NCBI RefSeq assembly: GCF_000003815.2
Contig: NC_049995.1
Location: forward strand, 757,491-803,937
Source: Branchiostoma floridae
Lineage: Eukaryota; Chordata; Leptocardii; Amphioxiformes; Branchiostomatidae
Length of the DNA stretch: 46,447 nucleotides
Direction: 5' to 3'
Below are positions 10,605 to 22,853 of the stretch, piece after piece (positions within the stretch are counted from its first letter, which is position 1; each line of letters starts with the position of its first letter). The position numbers were made by a program, and so were the translations under genes. Under the pieces are notes generated by a model. The model made no database searches. It saw only the letters and a program-made list of their open reading frames with translations, and had not been told where the DNA came from.

Positions 10605-10815
10605 AGATTGTGTGGCGCAGAGGCAGCGCGTTTGCCTCGGGACCGAGAATCCGGCTGCCTGACACCAATCTTGTGCCCTTGGGAAAGGTACTTTAAACGG
10701 CTTCCTTACTTTACTCAGGTGAAAGGGAGTTCTTAGCTTCGGCTAGGGATAGGGCGTAAATTGGAGGTCCCGTGCCTGGGGAGAGCCATACCCCAGGCAC
10801 ATTAAAGAGCCCCCT
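10605..10815 (+). mobile_element. tRNA-derived SINE
   Basis: The head looks tRNA-like: an A-box-like TGTGGCGCAGAGGCAGCG and a B-box-like region around gagaatccgg. The body follows (cccttgggaaaggtacttta, ggagttcttagcttcggcta, then taaattggaggtcccgtgc). Part of the body recurs at about 28186-28296, which shows it is repetitive. It could be a Deu-type SINE as known from lancelets, but I cannot confirm that domain. Confidence 0.65.
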
Positions 10816-11065
10816 CACGTGCGATGGTGCGATGTGCGATGGTGCAAAATCCTTCCGTCTAGAATTGGTGTTTCTCTACAAATTCCAGGAAAAATATTGA
10901 CACATCAATCACTAATTGATATCTGTATAACCAAACCAAACCAATCACATCATTTTGTGGGGACATTCAAGCAAACATGTATTTCTTGTGCTTTCTTTGT
11001 GTTATGTAGTGCCAAGTTGAGAAGATGTGCCAAGTTATGTTTCAGAAATTCCTCCTTGTAGATAA

Positions 11066-11795
<730 letters not shown>

Positions 11796-11975
11796 AGAAT
11801 GAATGCCCGGAGTTGGATTCTCCTCCAAATGGCTACAAAACGGGAGGAAACAGTTATGGCGACATCGTCATCTTCTTCTGCAATGATGGGTATGAGATGA
11901 TTGGACCATCGCCAGTCATCATGAGGACATGCGAGGCCGACAAGACCTGGTCAGGAACACCGGCCAGATGCACAC
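11796..11975 (+). CDS. CCP module 9 exon
   Basis: A 180-nt phase 1-1 exon, acceptor tttcag, donor gtcagt. It reads NECPELDSPPNG, GGNSYGDIV, FFCNDGYEM, MRTCEADKTWSG and RC. It is three residues longer than the standard module, in the GPSPVIMRTC loop before cysteine 3. A (TA)n run starts 5 bp past the donor (11981-12000). Confidence 0.92.
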
Positions 11976-12040
11976 GTCAGTATATATATATATATATATA
12001 TTGATCTTAAACCAACTCTTGATTCCTTGAATATGCAAAT

Positions 12041-12761
12041 GAAACCCTATTCAGCCTGTGCCAAATTTCAAGTCGGCTAACGCCTAAACGGCTTACGCTA
12101 CAGCCACACATTTTGTGACCTTTCCCAATTTCAAAAAGGTTGAAAAGTTTTGAATTTATTCACGTTGAATAATAAGATGTGCATAAATTATGCTGATTCA
12201 ATGACGTTATCAGCCAAAATCCAAGATGGCGGATTGTATCACCAGATCGAGTAGGTTATTTACCCTTAAAATTCGTAACTACTTGTTTTTTTTTTCTTTT
12301 TTAGTGTATTCTCGATGTATTCTGTGATCATTTGTTGAAAAAAGTATTTCTAAATTCAAGGTGGCGGACCCAATATGGTGGATTCCAACTGCCATCTTAA
12401 TCATGTATGGCGACATATTATGACGTCAATTTGAGGTTATTGATGTTGCTATTGACAACATAAGTCGTAGTAAACAGTATTATTCTGTTATCTACAATGG
12501 CTGCTACATTTGTTTTGCATACCTTGGAGGTTCTCTGGGAGCACCCCTTATTCATGGTTCCGGCCAATAGTCACATATGACGTCATAATGACGTCATTTT
12601 CCGTCATAGTACCGTCTAATTTCTAATAGACCTCATTTTTGTACGTCATTCTCCGAAAATAGGGTGGCCAGCGAATAAGTTATTTAGGACTTATAGGAGT
12701 TTTAAACGCCTCAAGAGCTCCCCCGGTCAGAGTTGACAAAAAATGGTCTGAATAGGGTTAA
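12041..12761. mobile_element. piggyBac-like non-autonomous element, copy 1
   Basis: The right end is ggtctgaatagggttaa, with TTAA at 12758-12761. The left end is ccctattcag preceded by gaaa, apparently a mutated TTAA. TTAA targets and CCC/GGG termini are hallmarks of piggyBac elements. The interior has tgacgtca sites and ccaagatggcgg, shared with the copies at 14.4, 18.6 and 33.6 kb. No transposase is present. Confidence 0.75.
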
Positions 12762-12886
12762 CGTACTAACCAGACTATTCCCACTTTTGTCATGTCGACC
12801 ACAAAGGGCTAACTTCACACTCACAACGCTAGCAATCGATGTAGCAACTTTGGTAGCTATATCTTTTTCGTCATCCCCATATTCAG

Positions 12887-13057
12887 GACGTTCTTGTCCA
12901 AGCTTGGCGCCCCCAGTGAATGGAAATCTAACAGGGAACAACTTGTACGGCGATGTCGTCACCATCACCTGTGACCCTGGGTACGAGCTGAGAGGCAGCT
13001 CTACAAGAGGCTGTCTGGATAATCAACAGTGGAACGGAACAAGCGCCACATGCGAAA
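12887..13057 (+). CDS. CCP module 10 exon
   Basis: A 171-nt phase 1-1 exon, acceptor attcag, donor gtatgt. It reads RSCPSLAPPVNG, GNNLYGDVV, TITCDPGYEL, RGCLDNQQW and TC, with two sequons (NLT, NGT). A longer upstream open frame from 12733 overlaps the end of the piggyBac-like element and is intronic. Confidence 0.92.
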
Positions 13058-13486
13058 GTATGTATCTGACCATGTATCTGACATCATTTATCCTTACCCT
13101 AGTCTAATCTAATCTAACATAATCTAATTTAGAGGTAAAATAACAAAAATATCAATAAAGTTCTACTTATCTTAGTTACAGATACCCAGAATCAGAGTAG
13201 CTACAAGTTTTGTTAAACGTTGATTTCCGGCAATTTCCCATTTCCGAAGCACTTATTGCCCGCTTAGGAATCTATGTGACGTAAGCTTACAGATATCAGT
13301 CCGAATAGATGGCATTAGTCTAACTTTGTTCAGTGGCCTGGGATGGAAGAATAAGGCCAAAAGCAGTCCCATAACGAAAGGATTTTAATCCTTTAAAAAT
13401 TAAAAGATAGAGACAAACCAGGAAGCTCAGCCTGAAATGGATGAAAATGGCACGAGGATTTATGATTTTATGTATTCCTGTACCAG

Positions 13487-13657
13487 GGGTGCAGTGTCCT
13501 CCGCTGAGTGCCATATCTGACGGTCAGATGAGTGGAAACAACTTCTTTACGGACAGGATAACGTTTGTCTGCAACAGTGGGTACGAGCTGACTGGAAGTC
13601 CGTCACGTACCTGTACCGCTGATGGAAGCTGGACGGGAACACAGACGACCTGTAACA
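13487..13657 (+). CDS. CCP module 11 exon
   Basis: A 171-nt phase 1-1 exon, acceptor gtaccag, donor gtaagt. It reads VQCPPLSAISDG, GNNFFTDRI, TFVCNSGYEL, SRTCTADGSWTG and TTC. The usual NG in the first strand is DG. Confidence 0.92.
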
Positions 13658-14064
13658 GTAAGTGGCAAATACTCTTATCTGTCTGGAAGAACATAGCCAT
13701 AGGATATTGGAGGTTTTTTTTATATGGCCAATATTGGAGTTTTTTTCTTCTTTTTAGCTATTGGTTTTTCTCACCTGCTTAAGTTTCGATGCCTATCAAA
13801 CATCTGCTTTAGAGCTTGTGCCTGGACTCCAGTCTTTCACCGCTACATGCAGTGGTGGCAAGGTATTGGACCTAACATGTAGCAGAGCATGGGGCATTTT
13901 AAGAACCTAACAGTGACGTTACTGTTAGATTTCCCTGTTATATTCATAACAGCAAAGCTAACAGTGAGATATGCTGATCGGTATACTATATATGCATACG
14001 ATGCTCTGTTTTTCTGCCAATCTAAAGACCTATCTTGTAACCTGTATAACGTTTATTTCAATAG

Positions 14065-14235
14065 GAAAGAAGTGCTCTGATCTGTCGGCTCCCCTGAATG
14101 GCAACGTGACCGGTGAGACGTTCTATGGAGACACCGTGGTGTATTCCTGCAGACAGGGGTTTGATGTGTCCGGCAGCGCGACCAGAACCTGCCAGGCTGA
14201 TCAGCGGTGGAGTGGCACGGAACCAACCTGCGAGA
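14065..14235 (+). CDS. CCP module 12 exon
   Basis: A 171-nt phase 1-1 exon, acceptor caatag, donor gttagt (slightly weak). It reads KKCSDLSAPLNG, TFYGDTVVYSC, GFDVSGSATRTC, QADQRWSG and PTC. NVT is a sequon. TFYGDTV and FYGDTVVF link it closely to module 13. Confidence 0.92.
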
Positions 14236-14401
14236 GTTAGTGTTACGCAATATCGTTTTGCACATTTGGAGAAAGATTTTCACATTTGCAGATATTCAGC
14301 ATGCGATTTTTAACGTATTTCAAACTTACGCACTTTTTGATTACGACATTTTCTATGATATTGTATTCCGCGACAAAACACATATATCGCCGGGAAACTG
14401 A

Positions 14402-15332
14402 TTAACCCTATCCAGACGGTGGGGGGGATGGCGGGCTAAAAGTGCCCGCGGCAACTTTGACCCCCTATAGCTCCCAAACGGCTTGTGCTAGAACAACCAA
14501 ACTTAGTGAGTTTTCCTAAAATATTGTTGGAAACCATTTTTAAAAAATTGGGTAAGTTTATGATTTTTCGTGTTGCCATGGCAATGGGTTTCTGAAAGGC
14601 AAATTTTACAAAAATCACTAATTTTGGTTTAAACAATGGGATTTTAAGACTTTTCTTGCTAAACTTAACATCTTTTCATATATCATTAATATCTAAGACT
14701 TCTTAGTTGAACATTTATAATTAAATATTCATAAATTATGCTAATGAGATGACGTAATTGGTCAAAATCCAAGATGGCCGAAAATATCATGATGAAAAGT
14801 ATAACAAGCTTATTTTCACTCAAATTTTATCACTACTTGGTATTTTCTTACAGAAAACATTCATTTTAACATTTTAATCCATTTCCAAGGGGTTTTAGCG
14901 TTACATGTTGAAAAAATGTATCTTGAAAAATTTAAGGTTGATAATCCAAGATGGCGGATAGCTAAGCTACAGATGACGTCATTCAATGACGTCATTTTGA
15001 CGTCGTTGCGTCGACTTTTGACAACAGAAGTCTTATAACACTTAAATATTAATAAGAAACCTTTATTCGTAACTTTTTGATTGAGATATTTAGGTATTAT
15101 GGGAATTCCCCGTTTTAGCCAAAAATATCAATTAAGGGCGTCATAATTACGTCATATTACGTCATAATGATATAAAAATTTCAGAAATTATAAAACTCGA
15201 GGGGCCCAACCTTCCCTGCAAATTTGGTGATCGTACAGTAAGCCGTTTTGAAAATACGAAGGGGGTCGAATGAGCCCCCCCCCCCCCCCCAGGCCAGGGA
15301 AGGCCCCAAAAGCCCAGTCTGGATAGGGTTAA
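14402..15332. mobile_element. piggyBac-like non-autonomous element, copy 2
   Basis: Intact TTAA duplications flank termini ccctatccagac and gtctggataggg. Homopolymer G and C tracts lie just inside the ends (about 14420 and 15276-15292). The interior holds several tgacgtcat sites and two ccaagatggc motifs (about 14770 and 14949). No open frame of a transposase is visible. It sits between CCP exons 12 and 13. Confidence 0.85.
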
Positions 15333-15774
15333 ACCCTCAGGCTGGTAAAACTTACATACGTTGGTCAGCTTTGGCCAGCACATCGAGTGTTGAAAGTTGC
15401 GTTGTACGTTTCTTTGATTTGATTTATGAATTGTGGCTGGCTGGGACATTTAAATAACGTATAGGGATAAAGTGAAAATTTATACAAAGAACCAATTTAA
15501 TTCTTGACCGGTGTGAATAAGCACAGTCAGACTGTTAACCTTCTATGAACCCAACGCGTCGACTTCCAGACAGCTCAAACAATGGGCTGCATATCTGATG
15601 AAGCTTTTTAGATGAAACATAGCAACAATCTATAAGGAAGTCCAACTCTTGTTTTGGAATGACAGTCTTTTTACACTGCATTACTATCATCTTAATATGC
15701 TTAAGGTCAGACTTGGCAGATTCATAATGATTGATACATGCAGGACAATAACGATAGAAATATTTTTCCCAAAG

Positions 15775-15945
15775 AAATTAAGTGCCCCACACTCGACCGC
15801 CCACCCAATGGTGGTATCAACGGGACCAACTTCTATGGTGACACCGTGGTGTTTGACTGTGACGTCGGTTACGACCTGGTCGGTAGTCAGCAGCGTACCT
15901 GCCAGAGCAGTCAACAATGGACAGGGGTGCAGCCATATTGTGAAC
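15775..15945 (+). CDS. CCP module 13 exon
   Basis: A 171-nt phase 1-1 exon, acceptor cccaaag, donor gtaagc. It reads IKCPTLDRPPNG, FYGDTVVFDC, GYDLVGSQQRTC, SSQQWTG and PYC, with a sequon NGT. Long frames in other phases across this exon are shadows. Confidence 0.92.
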
Positions 15946-16650
15946 GTAAGCTCTATTTTATATTTCATTGGAAATTCAGCATATCACGATTCATGTGCCA
16001 ATTCGCCAAAATGGCCGGGAAATGTAACGCGTCTTGCAGATAAAAGATGTGACCTGATGTTTCTTGTTTTTAATTTTATTTCCAAACACATGCAAACTGC
16101 CATCATTTTACCACGGAACACTAAAAAATACTATTATTTTATCATCATTTCTTATTTTACTTGTGTTGTTAAACTTCATCTATTTTGTTCGAATTTCATC
16201 GAGTGCGTATTCAACTCGTATTTCTACAAACCAATTGGAACAGCTGTTGGAAACCTACATAAGAAAGTTTCTTGCAACCCAATTTCTGTAATGAAGTGAT
16301 GTTTTACGCACATGCATTACCATATCGCATAATTGATCCATAGCGTTTGCTAATCTTGAAATTCAAGAAATCTGGCTGCTGCATATCAACTTTGGCATTT
16401 GAATTATCACTGTAAGAAAATGCACTTTGCTTGCCTATTTATACTGGTGAATGCACCATCAGGCACAATGTGATGATTTCCTGATATCCCGTATTTCCAC
16501 CACCTGTGCTTATACGCTTCGTGGCGTGTTAAACGTCCACAGGCCGAAGATAGAAACCTCTATTTGACAGAGGTCCCTTCTAAACTTGGTATTCGTTGAT
16601 TTATCAATTCAATAACAAGAAATGTGCCGACAATGCCGTCCAGCTCATAT
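15946..16650. other. Intron sequence, nothing recognised
   Basis: AT-rich, no coding motifs and no clear inverted ends before the TTAA element that begins at 16651. Confidence 0.5.
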
Positions 16651-17623
16651 TTAACCCTCAAACCACCGTATGGGGTCAAAACTGACCCCAGGCGTATATT
16701 AATATGTGCCATTATGACATTTCTGGTTGAAAACAAATTTCCTCCCATGAGTTTGTTTGTATATATGTCTTATAACTTCTCATACGTTTTTACAGAGATT
16801 TGCTCATTGTTGATTAAGTTATCATAAAAAGTTTATGTATGGTCCATGCAGTGGGGTCAAAACTGACCCCAGCATTTTTTAAACAAACTTTTGAGACCCA
16901 CACCTAAACTACTTATCGTATGAACACGAAATTTTCAGAGAATGATGTACATGTGCAACGTAATTATCGTAACATCTTTTGTGTCATTATTATGTTATAT
17001 GACAAAGCTATGACGTCATTTAGCTTAAATTGGTCGCCATCTTGGATTTCGACTGATGACGTCATCAAATTAGCATAAAATATGAATATTGAATTGTGAA
17101 ATTTACGTTGAATTTCATAAGATGTCATGAACAAGTGTGTTTTGCCAAGAAAACCTTAAAACTTGAATGTTGAAGCCAAAATTAGAAAATTGCATAATAA
17201 ATATGCCTGTCAGAATTCCGTTGCCATGGCAACGTGAAAAATGATTAACTTATTTTATTCACTTAAATTGCTTGCAATCAACATTTTCTCAAAAGGGACC
17301 AAGTTTGGTGGCCCTAGCATAAGATATTCAGTGGCTATGTGACTTTGAAGTTGGTTCGGGCATAAAAACAACTTTACCCGGTCTGAATAAGTGTTAGTGA
17401 AAAATGTGGTCCCCATGATCTTTTGCATAAATTATAATAATGTACTAGAATTATTCTTACCTAATCAAGTCAAACTGTTCCACATTCATTAATGAAGCTA
17501 TACATATATAAAAATCACAAAAAGAGTCATAAAAAACTGTATTTGTACAAAACGTAATGGGGTCAGTTTTGACCCCATACGGTAATCTACGTCACAAAAA
17601 AGGTACGGTGGTTTGAGGGTTAA
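16651..17623. mobile_element. Second family of TTAA-flanked piggyBac-like element
   Basis: TTAA at both ends and inverted termini ccctcaaaccaccgta and cggtggtttgaggg. Subterminal GGGGTCAAAACTGACCCC palindromes occur twice at the left (about 16674 and 16854) and once at the right (about 17560). The interior contains tgacgtcat sites and an inverted cgccatcttggat, which links it distantly to the CCCTATTCAG family. No transposase is present. Confidence 0.82.
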
Positions 17624-17733
17624 AGTGTCCTTAATTAATATTCCATGGCCATGTGGTGCAAAAGCCACAAAGTGTAGACATACGCATGTTTCGAACATTA
17701 CTAATGAACACTTTGTCAATAACGTTTCCCCAG

Positions 17734-17904
17734 GAAAGCGATGCCCACAGCTGACCGTTCCTGCCAATGGGGGAGCGAATGGTGGAATCTACTATGGCGA
17801 CACGGCGGCGTATTCATGCGACCCTGGGTACGAGCTCATCGGTAGCTCCATACGAACGTGCCAGGCAGACGGACAGTGGGCAGGCATGCAGCCAACATGT
17901 AACA
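17734..17904 (+). CDS. CCP module 14 exon
   Basis: A 171-nt phase 1-1 exon, acceptor ccccag, donor gtaaga. It reads KRCPQLTVPANG, GGIYYGDTAAYSC, GYELIGSSIRTC, QADGQWAG and PTC. It is a typical four-cysteine CCP. The TTAA element ends 110 bp upstream. Confidence 0.93.
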
Positions 17905-18422
17905 GTAAGATAAAACAAACTCTTCTACAACCTTATTATAAAGGTTTCAAACATACTACTACGTACATGTATATTTACATTTTACACATATATATTCTAA
18001 GTTTGCTGCAACCCCTTGCCCGATGGCTTGTTGCCGCAAACATGCAAAGATAAACACATGTAACGGTGCATAACGGGAAATAAAACTGCTTTTATTTCAA
18101 TTGACAATGCTCTAAATTTAAACTTGCATCGATTACGTTATGTATTGGAAACAGTTAAAGGCGAAGACCTCTACCGTTTTCAATAAGTATCTACAGTACA
18201 GGGAAAATTGTCCCATCCCGATATGACTCATTTATGTCACACTGTAAGTTGATTTAAAGGTATAAGGTATAAAGCATGCTATTGAACCTCGATAAAGTTC
18301 TGATATTAACGACATTCGGATGAATATTAACATTATGTTCTCCTGCAGTCAAAGCCGACGGTATCGGTATAGCGCATAATGTATTCTATATTTTGCATAA
18401 TGTAATCTATATTTTGTCACAG
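17905..18422. other. Intron, nothing recognised
   Basis: A short direct duplication (ataatgta.tctatattttg, about 18380-18416) lies just before the acceptor of the next exon. No other structure was seen. Confidence 0.45.
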
Positions 18423-18593
18423 AAATGCAGTGCTTGACCCTGCCGGCTCCAGTCAATGGAAGCATCAGTGGGGGACACTATTACGGTGACCAGGTGATCT
18501 ATTCTTGTGACCCTGGGTTTGACCTTGTGGGAACACCAATCAGAATTTGTGAGGACAGCCAACTCTGGAGCGGTGTACAACCAAGTTGCATAA
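18423..18593 (+). CDS. CCP module 15 exon
   Basis: A 171-nt phase 1-1 exon, acceptor gtcacag, donor gtgagt. It reads MQCLTLPAPVNG, GGHYYGDQVIYSC, GFDLVGTPIRIC, EDSQLWSG and PSC. The internal Met is not a start, because the acceptor and phase match the rest of the array. Confidence 0.93.
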
Positions 18594-18614
18594 GTGAGTG
18601 CAGTGTCCATGTTT

Positions 18615-18965
18615 CAACCCTATTCAGACCGGGCAGTTCTGCGATTTTTATATTTGGCTAATCTTTGAAGGGACTCTTGCAGTCTGCATTTGAAACTCAT
18701 GCAACTCATAAATGACGTATCATATGACCATCATATCTTTTTCAAAAATGATGTACAAAACGAGTATGAGCTCTAGGATTGTACGAGATTTGGTCGCATT
18801 GCGACATAACATGACGTCATTATGACGCCATCTACGTTATTGTATTGGCTGGAACCTTGAAAAAAGGTATTTCCAGAGAACCTCAAGGTATGCAGCCTAA
18901 ATGTAACATCAGGTGTGGATAACACAATCATAATGTCTGCGACTAGGCTGCCATCATTATAAAAT
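18615..18965. mobile_element. piggyBac-like element, truncated copy 3
   Basis: The left end is tcaaccctattcagacc, with TCAA in place of TTAA. Interior sequence (atgacgtcattatgacgcc; aaggttcc-type and ttccagagaacctc segments) matches the reverse complement of copy 1 around 12480-12600. The matching fades near 18965 and no right terminus was found, so it is truncated. Confidence 0.65.
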
Positions 18966-19475
18966 GTAAGTGGTAAGTAAAACCTAACGTTTTTTCTACA
19001 CAAAAGTACATACGGATCAAATTCTCAAAGATTACTAGCACTGTCGCCTTCTTCAGAATCAATACCGATGTTTCGATCAGTACTATGTGACATATCTACT
19101 AATCCTAGTAGCTGTGAACTATTATTACTACCAACACAGATGAGCTTTCATGGTTAGAAACGCACAGAGTATATAGCATACAAACAATACATATTTTCGT
19201 TCTTTCACATCTTATTCTTTTGCTTTTGAACTTAATTTAGCATTTCATTACAGTAGTATCTGTTTGTCTAATATTTGTCTTTAATTTACGTCATATATGT
19301 GTTTAATTTACATCTTCATTTTTTTTTGGAAACGAATGAAAATTTATCCACATGCGGATGTTATTCGAAACATGGCCTTATCTGAAGTTCACATCCATAT
19401 GGCCTTCTGCGTGCTGGCAATGGCGACACTACCAAAGCTGGTCATGTATACAAACCACTTGGTTGTATTTTCCAG

Positions 19476-19652
19476 GAAAGCGCTGTAGTGTGCTGACACC
19501 TCCCGAGCATGGCTCTCTGATTGGTGCTGGAGCTTTCAACTTTGGGGAGGTGGCGACGTTCACATGTTATCCTGGGTACGAGATCCAGGGTAGTGGGACC
19601 AGGATATGTGAATCAACCGGCCAATGGAGTGGAAGCCCAGCACAGTGTGAAA
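19476..19652 (+). CDS. CCP module 16 exon
   Basis: A 177-nt phase 1-1 exon, acceptor ttccag, donor gtacga. It reads KRCSVLTPPEHG, FNFGEVATFTC, GYEIQGSGTRIC, STGQWSG and QC. There is a two-residue insertion (GAGAF) between strands. It is the last standard four-cysteine module. Confidence 0.92.
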
Positions 19653-19910
19653 GTACGAAAGTATACTTCTTTTGTTTGCTGTTTTTCACAATGTGCTAAA
19701 GAACTCCTTTTTTAAATATTGATATGGAATTATCTTATATAAATATTCGGATGTCATACGAAAACTTATAATATATTGTATACATGATATAGTTGGTCTC
19801 ACAAGCTTCATGATGCATGTTCGATCCTCATATAACATTATTTTGTGAAATGATTGTGTCGTGGATGTATGTAAACATTCATTTCATGTCCTTATTTCAA
19901 ATCAATGCAG

Positions 19911-20078
19911 AGAAATGCTGCGACCGCCCTGCTATTCAGAACGGTGACTACACGGGAACGCAGTGTTACAACGACACGGTCATCTTCAAGTGTGATGTAG
20001 GTTACCGACTCCTTGGACAAGGGAGTCTGACCTGCACAGAAACAGCACAGTGGAGCGCCTCCCTGCCAACATGTCAAA
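19911..20078 (+). CDS. CCP module 17 exon (six-cysteine, CC-start variant)
   Basis: A 168-nt phase 1-1 exon, acceptor atgcag, donor gtgagt. It starts with KCCDRPAIQNG, then TQCYNDTVIFKC, VGYRLLG, LTC and PTC. The doublet CC and the QCY cysteine are additional to the four CCP cysteines. It resembles modules 18, 19 and, less closely, 4. Confidence 0.92.
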
Positions 20079-20421
20079 GTGAGTCAAGTAATATCAGATT
20101 ATGATTTGCAGATATGTCATATGAAATATGCGTATAGTATAGCTTGATTTGTATGATATATAAGTCTGTGTCTTAGCCCTGGATCGACCATCATTGCAGC
20201 GTATACATTTACATGCCAACAGATTTATTGTAAGATTGTATTCAATGCTTTAATTTACTTAAAAAACATGATTAAGTAATCTAAAGGTCATTCACCAAAT
20301 CATTCGAATTCAGAGAATTCCAGCAATGAAGCCAGCTATGTCCTCTTTTAGTACAGTCGTGGGTACAAAAACAATTACAGTTATCTGTATTTGATGAACT
20401 ATTCCTTTTACTCTTTCTCAG

Positions 20422-20598
20422 GAATCTGCTGTGACAGTTCTATCAGTATCTCTGACGGCTCTGTTGGCTTCCAACCCGACAACTGCCACAGCGGACTTGC
20501 CGCCTTTAGTTGTACACAAGGCTACTACCTTGAAGGATCTAACTACATCATCTGCAATGACAGCGGTTTATGGGAAGAACAGATCCCGTCATGTAAAC
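20422..20598 (+). CDS. CCP module 18 exon (six-cysteine, CC-start variant)
   Basis: A 177-nt phase 1-1 exon, acceptor tctcag, donor gtatgt. It reads ICCDSSISISDG, PDNCHSGLAAFSC, GYYLEGSNYIIC, DSGLWEEQ and PSC, with six cysteines. A CCP fold is supported by the GYYLEG and W...P-C landmarks. A sequon-like NDS lies near cysteine 3. Confidence 0.9.
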
Positions 20599-21533
20599 GT
20601 ATGTAGCTTTCTACTACTGTCACTTTGGATCAGATAGCTTGCTGTTAGCCTAGTTATCAACGACCTTTATATGAGACCGATTTATGTCATACCTGGGCCG
20701 CGATGACGTTAGATACAGGTGTTCCGGACCAGGTGATAAAATGCCGTATCACACAGGCTACGAAGTTTTATCACACATGTTTTCATGGATTAGATCGAAC
20801 GAACTCTGCGCAAGCCGAGTTCGGCGCGGTCGAAAATCGAATACCTGATTCGGACGTTGGAATTGCCATTTTTGTTCGAGGGACCAAATTTTCTCAACTT
20901 CTGGTGCATTTCGCATCGAAAGGTGTTTTTTCAGGTGATTATGACATAAATAAAGTACAACACGATGTAAGTCACCTCAGTCCCAACCCTCCCGCGGGTC
21001 TGATTGCCGTCAGGCCTTCGGCCGTAGGTCGATCCGACCCACGGGATGGCTAGCATTTCGGGTATACAACAGGGATCCATGCTTAATCCATTGCTGATTA
21101 TTTTCTGATATCCTCAGTATGTTATATCACTTCATATGCGATAGAGAGTTAACGTTTTAAAGCAGTTTACGCGCGTGTACATGCGTACGGCGTGTAATGC
21201 ATTGGATATTCCTGAGATTTGGTTTCGTAAAAAAAATCATTCAAATCGGTATAACAAAAGCCGAAATATGCCCCAAGAAATGATCACAAGAAACAAGGTG
21301 CCTCCCTCTCAACCCTAATGTCTGTTTCACCGTTGTCCGTTTGGTAAACGTGATTAAATCTGAAGCCTTTCTGCAAAAATGTATACCCTTTGTCGCTACA
21401 CACGTTGTCTAAGGTCCATCAGATCTTTTTTTTATGTACCTCCTCAGGAGAGAAACACAAGCGGTAACCAAGTACTTTTTTGCTTTTATGGGAAACAGCC
21501 TTTACATCCGTTTGGTGTCTTTCTACGTTTCAG
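20599..21533. other. Intron with a GC-rich repeat-like segment
   Basis: About 20690-21050 is more GC-rich and has a 116-codon frame without recognisable motifs. It ends in an inverted repeat, cccgcgggtc at 20991-21000 against gacccacggg at 21036-21045, enclosing ggccttcggcc. It is probably part of a small unclassified repeat. Confidence 0.45.
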
Positions 21534-21701
21534 GATACTGCTGTGGAGTACCCGGTACTATCCGCGACGGAACTTTCAACGCCACAGACCTGTGTTACGG
21601 TGACGTAGCTACGTACACCTGCAACCCTGGCTTCCTCCTGAAGGGCAATGCCTCTGTTGTGTGCGGTGACGGGTACTGGGGAAAAGCACCATTCTGTGAA
21701 C
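21534..21701 (+). CDS. CCP module 19 exon (six-cysteine, CC-start variant)
   Basis: A 168-nt phase 1-1 exon, acceptor tttcag, donor gtaaga. It reads YCCGVPGTIRDG, DLCYGDVATYTC, GFLLKGNASVVC, DGYWGK and PFC. Sequons NAT and NAS are present. It is the last CCP before the SVEP1-like region. Confidence 0.92.
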
Positions 21702-22065
21702 GTAAGAAATATTAGATATGTAAATAATGTTATCCACTAATAAAAAAACGCTTATTTTGTGGTGTTTTTTCTTTTCTTTTCTAATTTCTATGTTGCTTTA
21801 AGGCTCAATTTTCAAAAGATACGGCCATACACCTTCATAGCAGCTTTATCAAACAAAAAAAGACAACAACATTTTTCCCTACATCACCGCAAAAACATCT
21901 TGACTTGTTGCAGTATGCAACAACGACAGACAGGTGTAAGCTAAATATGTTCGACAAAGATTCTCCCGGAAGTGGGTCGAGAGAAATCCATCATCAACAT
22001 TATTTTGGAGTACATATCTATACGTTGAGTGTGAATTATACGCTGCTTATCTTTATTGTTCTCAG

Positions 22066-22198
22066 CCAACAGCTTGTGTGACAGAACTGTCCTAGCCGTG
22101 CCGTCAGGTGGATCCAAGATCTGTTTTGAAAATCCCCACGGAACTGCTCCTGTAGAATACTGTCAGATGCACTGTAACGCTCCAAAAGTATACAACAG
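22066..22198 (+). CDS. SVEP1-like cysteine-rich region, exon 1 (modified CCP, first half)
   Basis: A 133-nt exon entering in phase 1 and leaving in phase 2, acceptor ttctcag, donor gtaaag. It contains SLCDRTVLAVPSGG, KICFENP, EYCQMHCNAPKVYN. With the next exon the spacing C...GG.xIC...xC-x3-C...YEC...W...C resembles the modified six-cysteine CCP just before the conserved middle region of vertebrate SVEP1. The comparison is from memory. It has no long open frame of its own and was found by splice sites and phase. Confidence 0.8.
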
Positions 22199-22490
22199 GT
22201 AAAGGAAACATATACTGTATTTTGCATAAACCTTTTAAAATCTTGGAAACTTCAATGTCTAAATGTAAAGATATACAATAATCTTAGGTTGATCAAAAAG
22301 CTTAGGGGGAATAAATCAAGCGGTAAACAATTTCCATTTTTCTACTTTTTTGTATCAGGCTTATATGAATGCAATTTACTTATTAGATGTTTAGGCATGA
22401 TACTGTACTTCCTTTTTCGGCAATGTAAAGGTGGTTTTTCGTGGCATTTCAATTGTGATTCAAATGCACGTCTTTTGTTGGATTTCTCAG

Positions 22491-22603
22491 AAACGATGAC
22501 ATGTACGAGTGCAGCGTTGAAACGAACTGGCTGTGGTTGATCAGAATCTACCATGGCGGAGGACAGCAGGTTCTCTCCAATGTTGATGTTGGCGAATGTT
22601 CAG
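22491..22603 (+). CDS. SVEP1-like cysteine-rich region, exon 2 (modified CCP, second half)
   Basis: A 113-nt exon, phase 2 in and phase 1 out, acceptor tttctcag, donor gtaatg. It reads NDDMYECSVETNWLWLIR and ends GECS. It carries the last two cysteines and the tryptophans of the modified CCP begun in the preceding exon. The split within the module contrasts with the one-exon CCPs upstream. Confidence 0.78.
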
Positions 22604-22716
22604 GTAATGATCCAGGCCTCTTCTTTGAATATTGTTATATCATTCAGACCAATATGCCATGTTTGCAATGCAAGAACGTGTAGTTCTAGAACTTGTTTTG
22701 TTTTGGTTTCTCACAG

Positions 22717-22853
22717 CTCCTTTGGACCCATTCGCTGCAATTACTATCGGGGGCTTGGTCATCACTTCAAATAGACTACATGATATGACTGCTATCGAAA
22801 CAGAGATGAAGGACCTCCTGATAGCAACTGGGCTCTGCTCAAATCCATGTGAA
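22717..22853 (+). CDS. SVEP1-like middle region, exon 3
   Basis: A 137-nt exon, phase 1 in and phase 0 out, acceptor ctcacag, donor gtacga. It encodes a mostly helical-looking segment, HDMTAIETEMKDLLIATG, ending CSNPCE. In SVEP1 the segment after the modified CCP likewise has an amphipathic stretch followed by two nearby cysteines. The function of this region is unknown to me. Confidence 0.75.

Noticed and set aside
18423-18427. ATG at the start of CCP 15 as a translation start
   Set aside because: It follows a clean acceptor in the conserved phase, and no signal peptide follows it.
20703-21053. 116-codon plus-strand ORF in the intron between CCP 18 and 19
   Set aside because: No family motif; it ends in a GC-rich inverted repeat and does not fit the phase of the gene.
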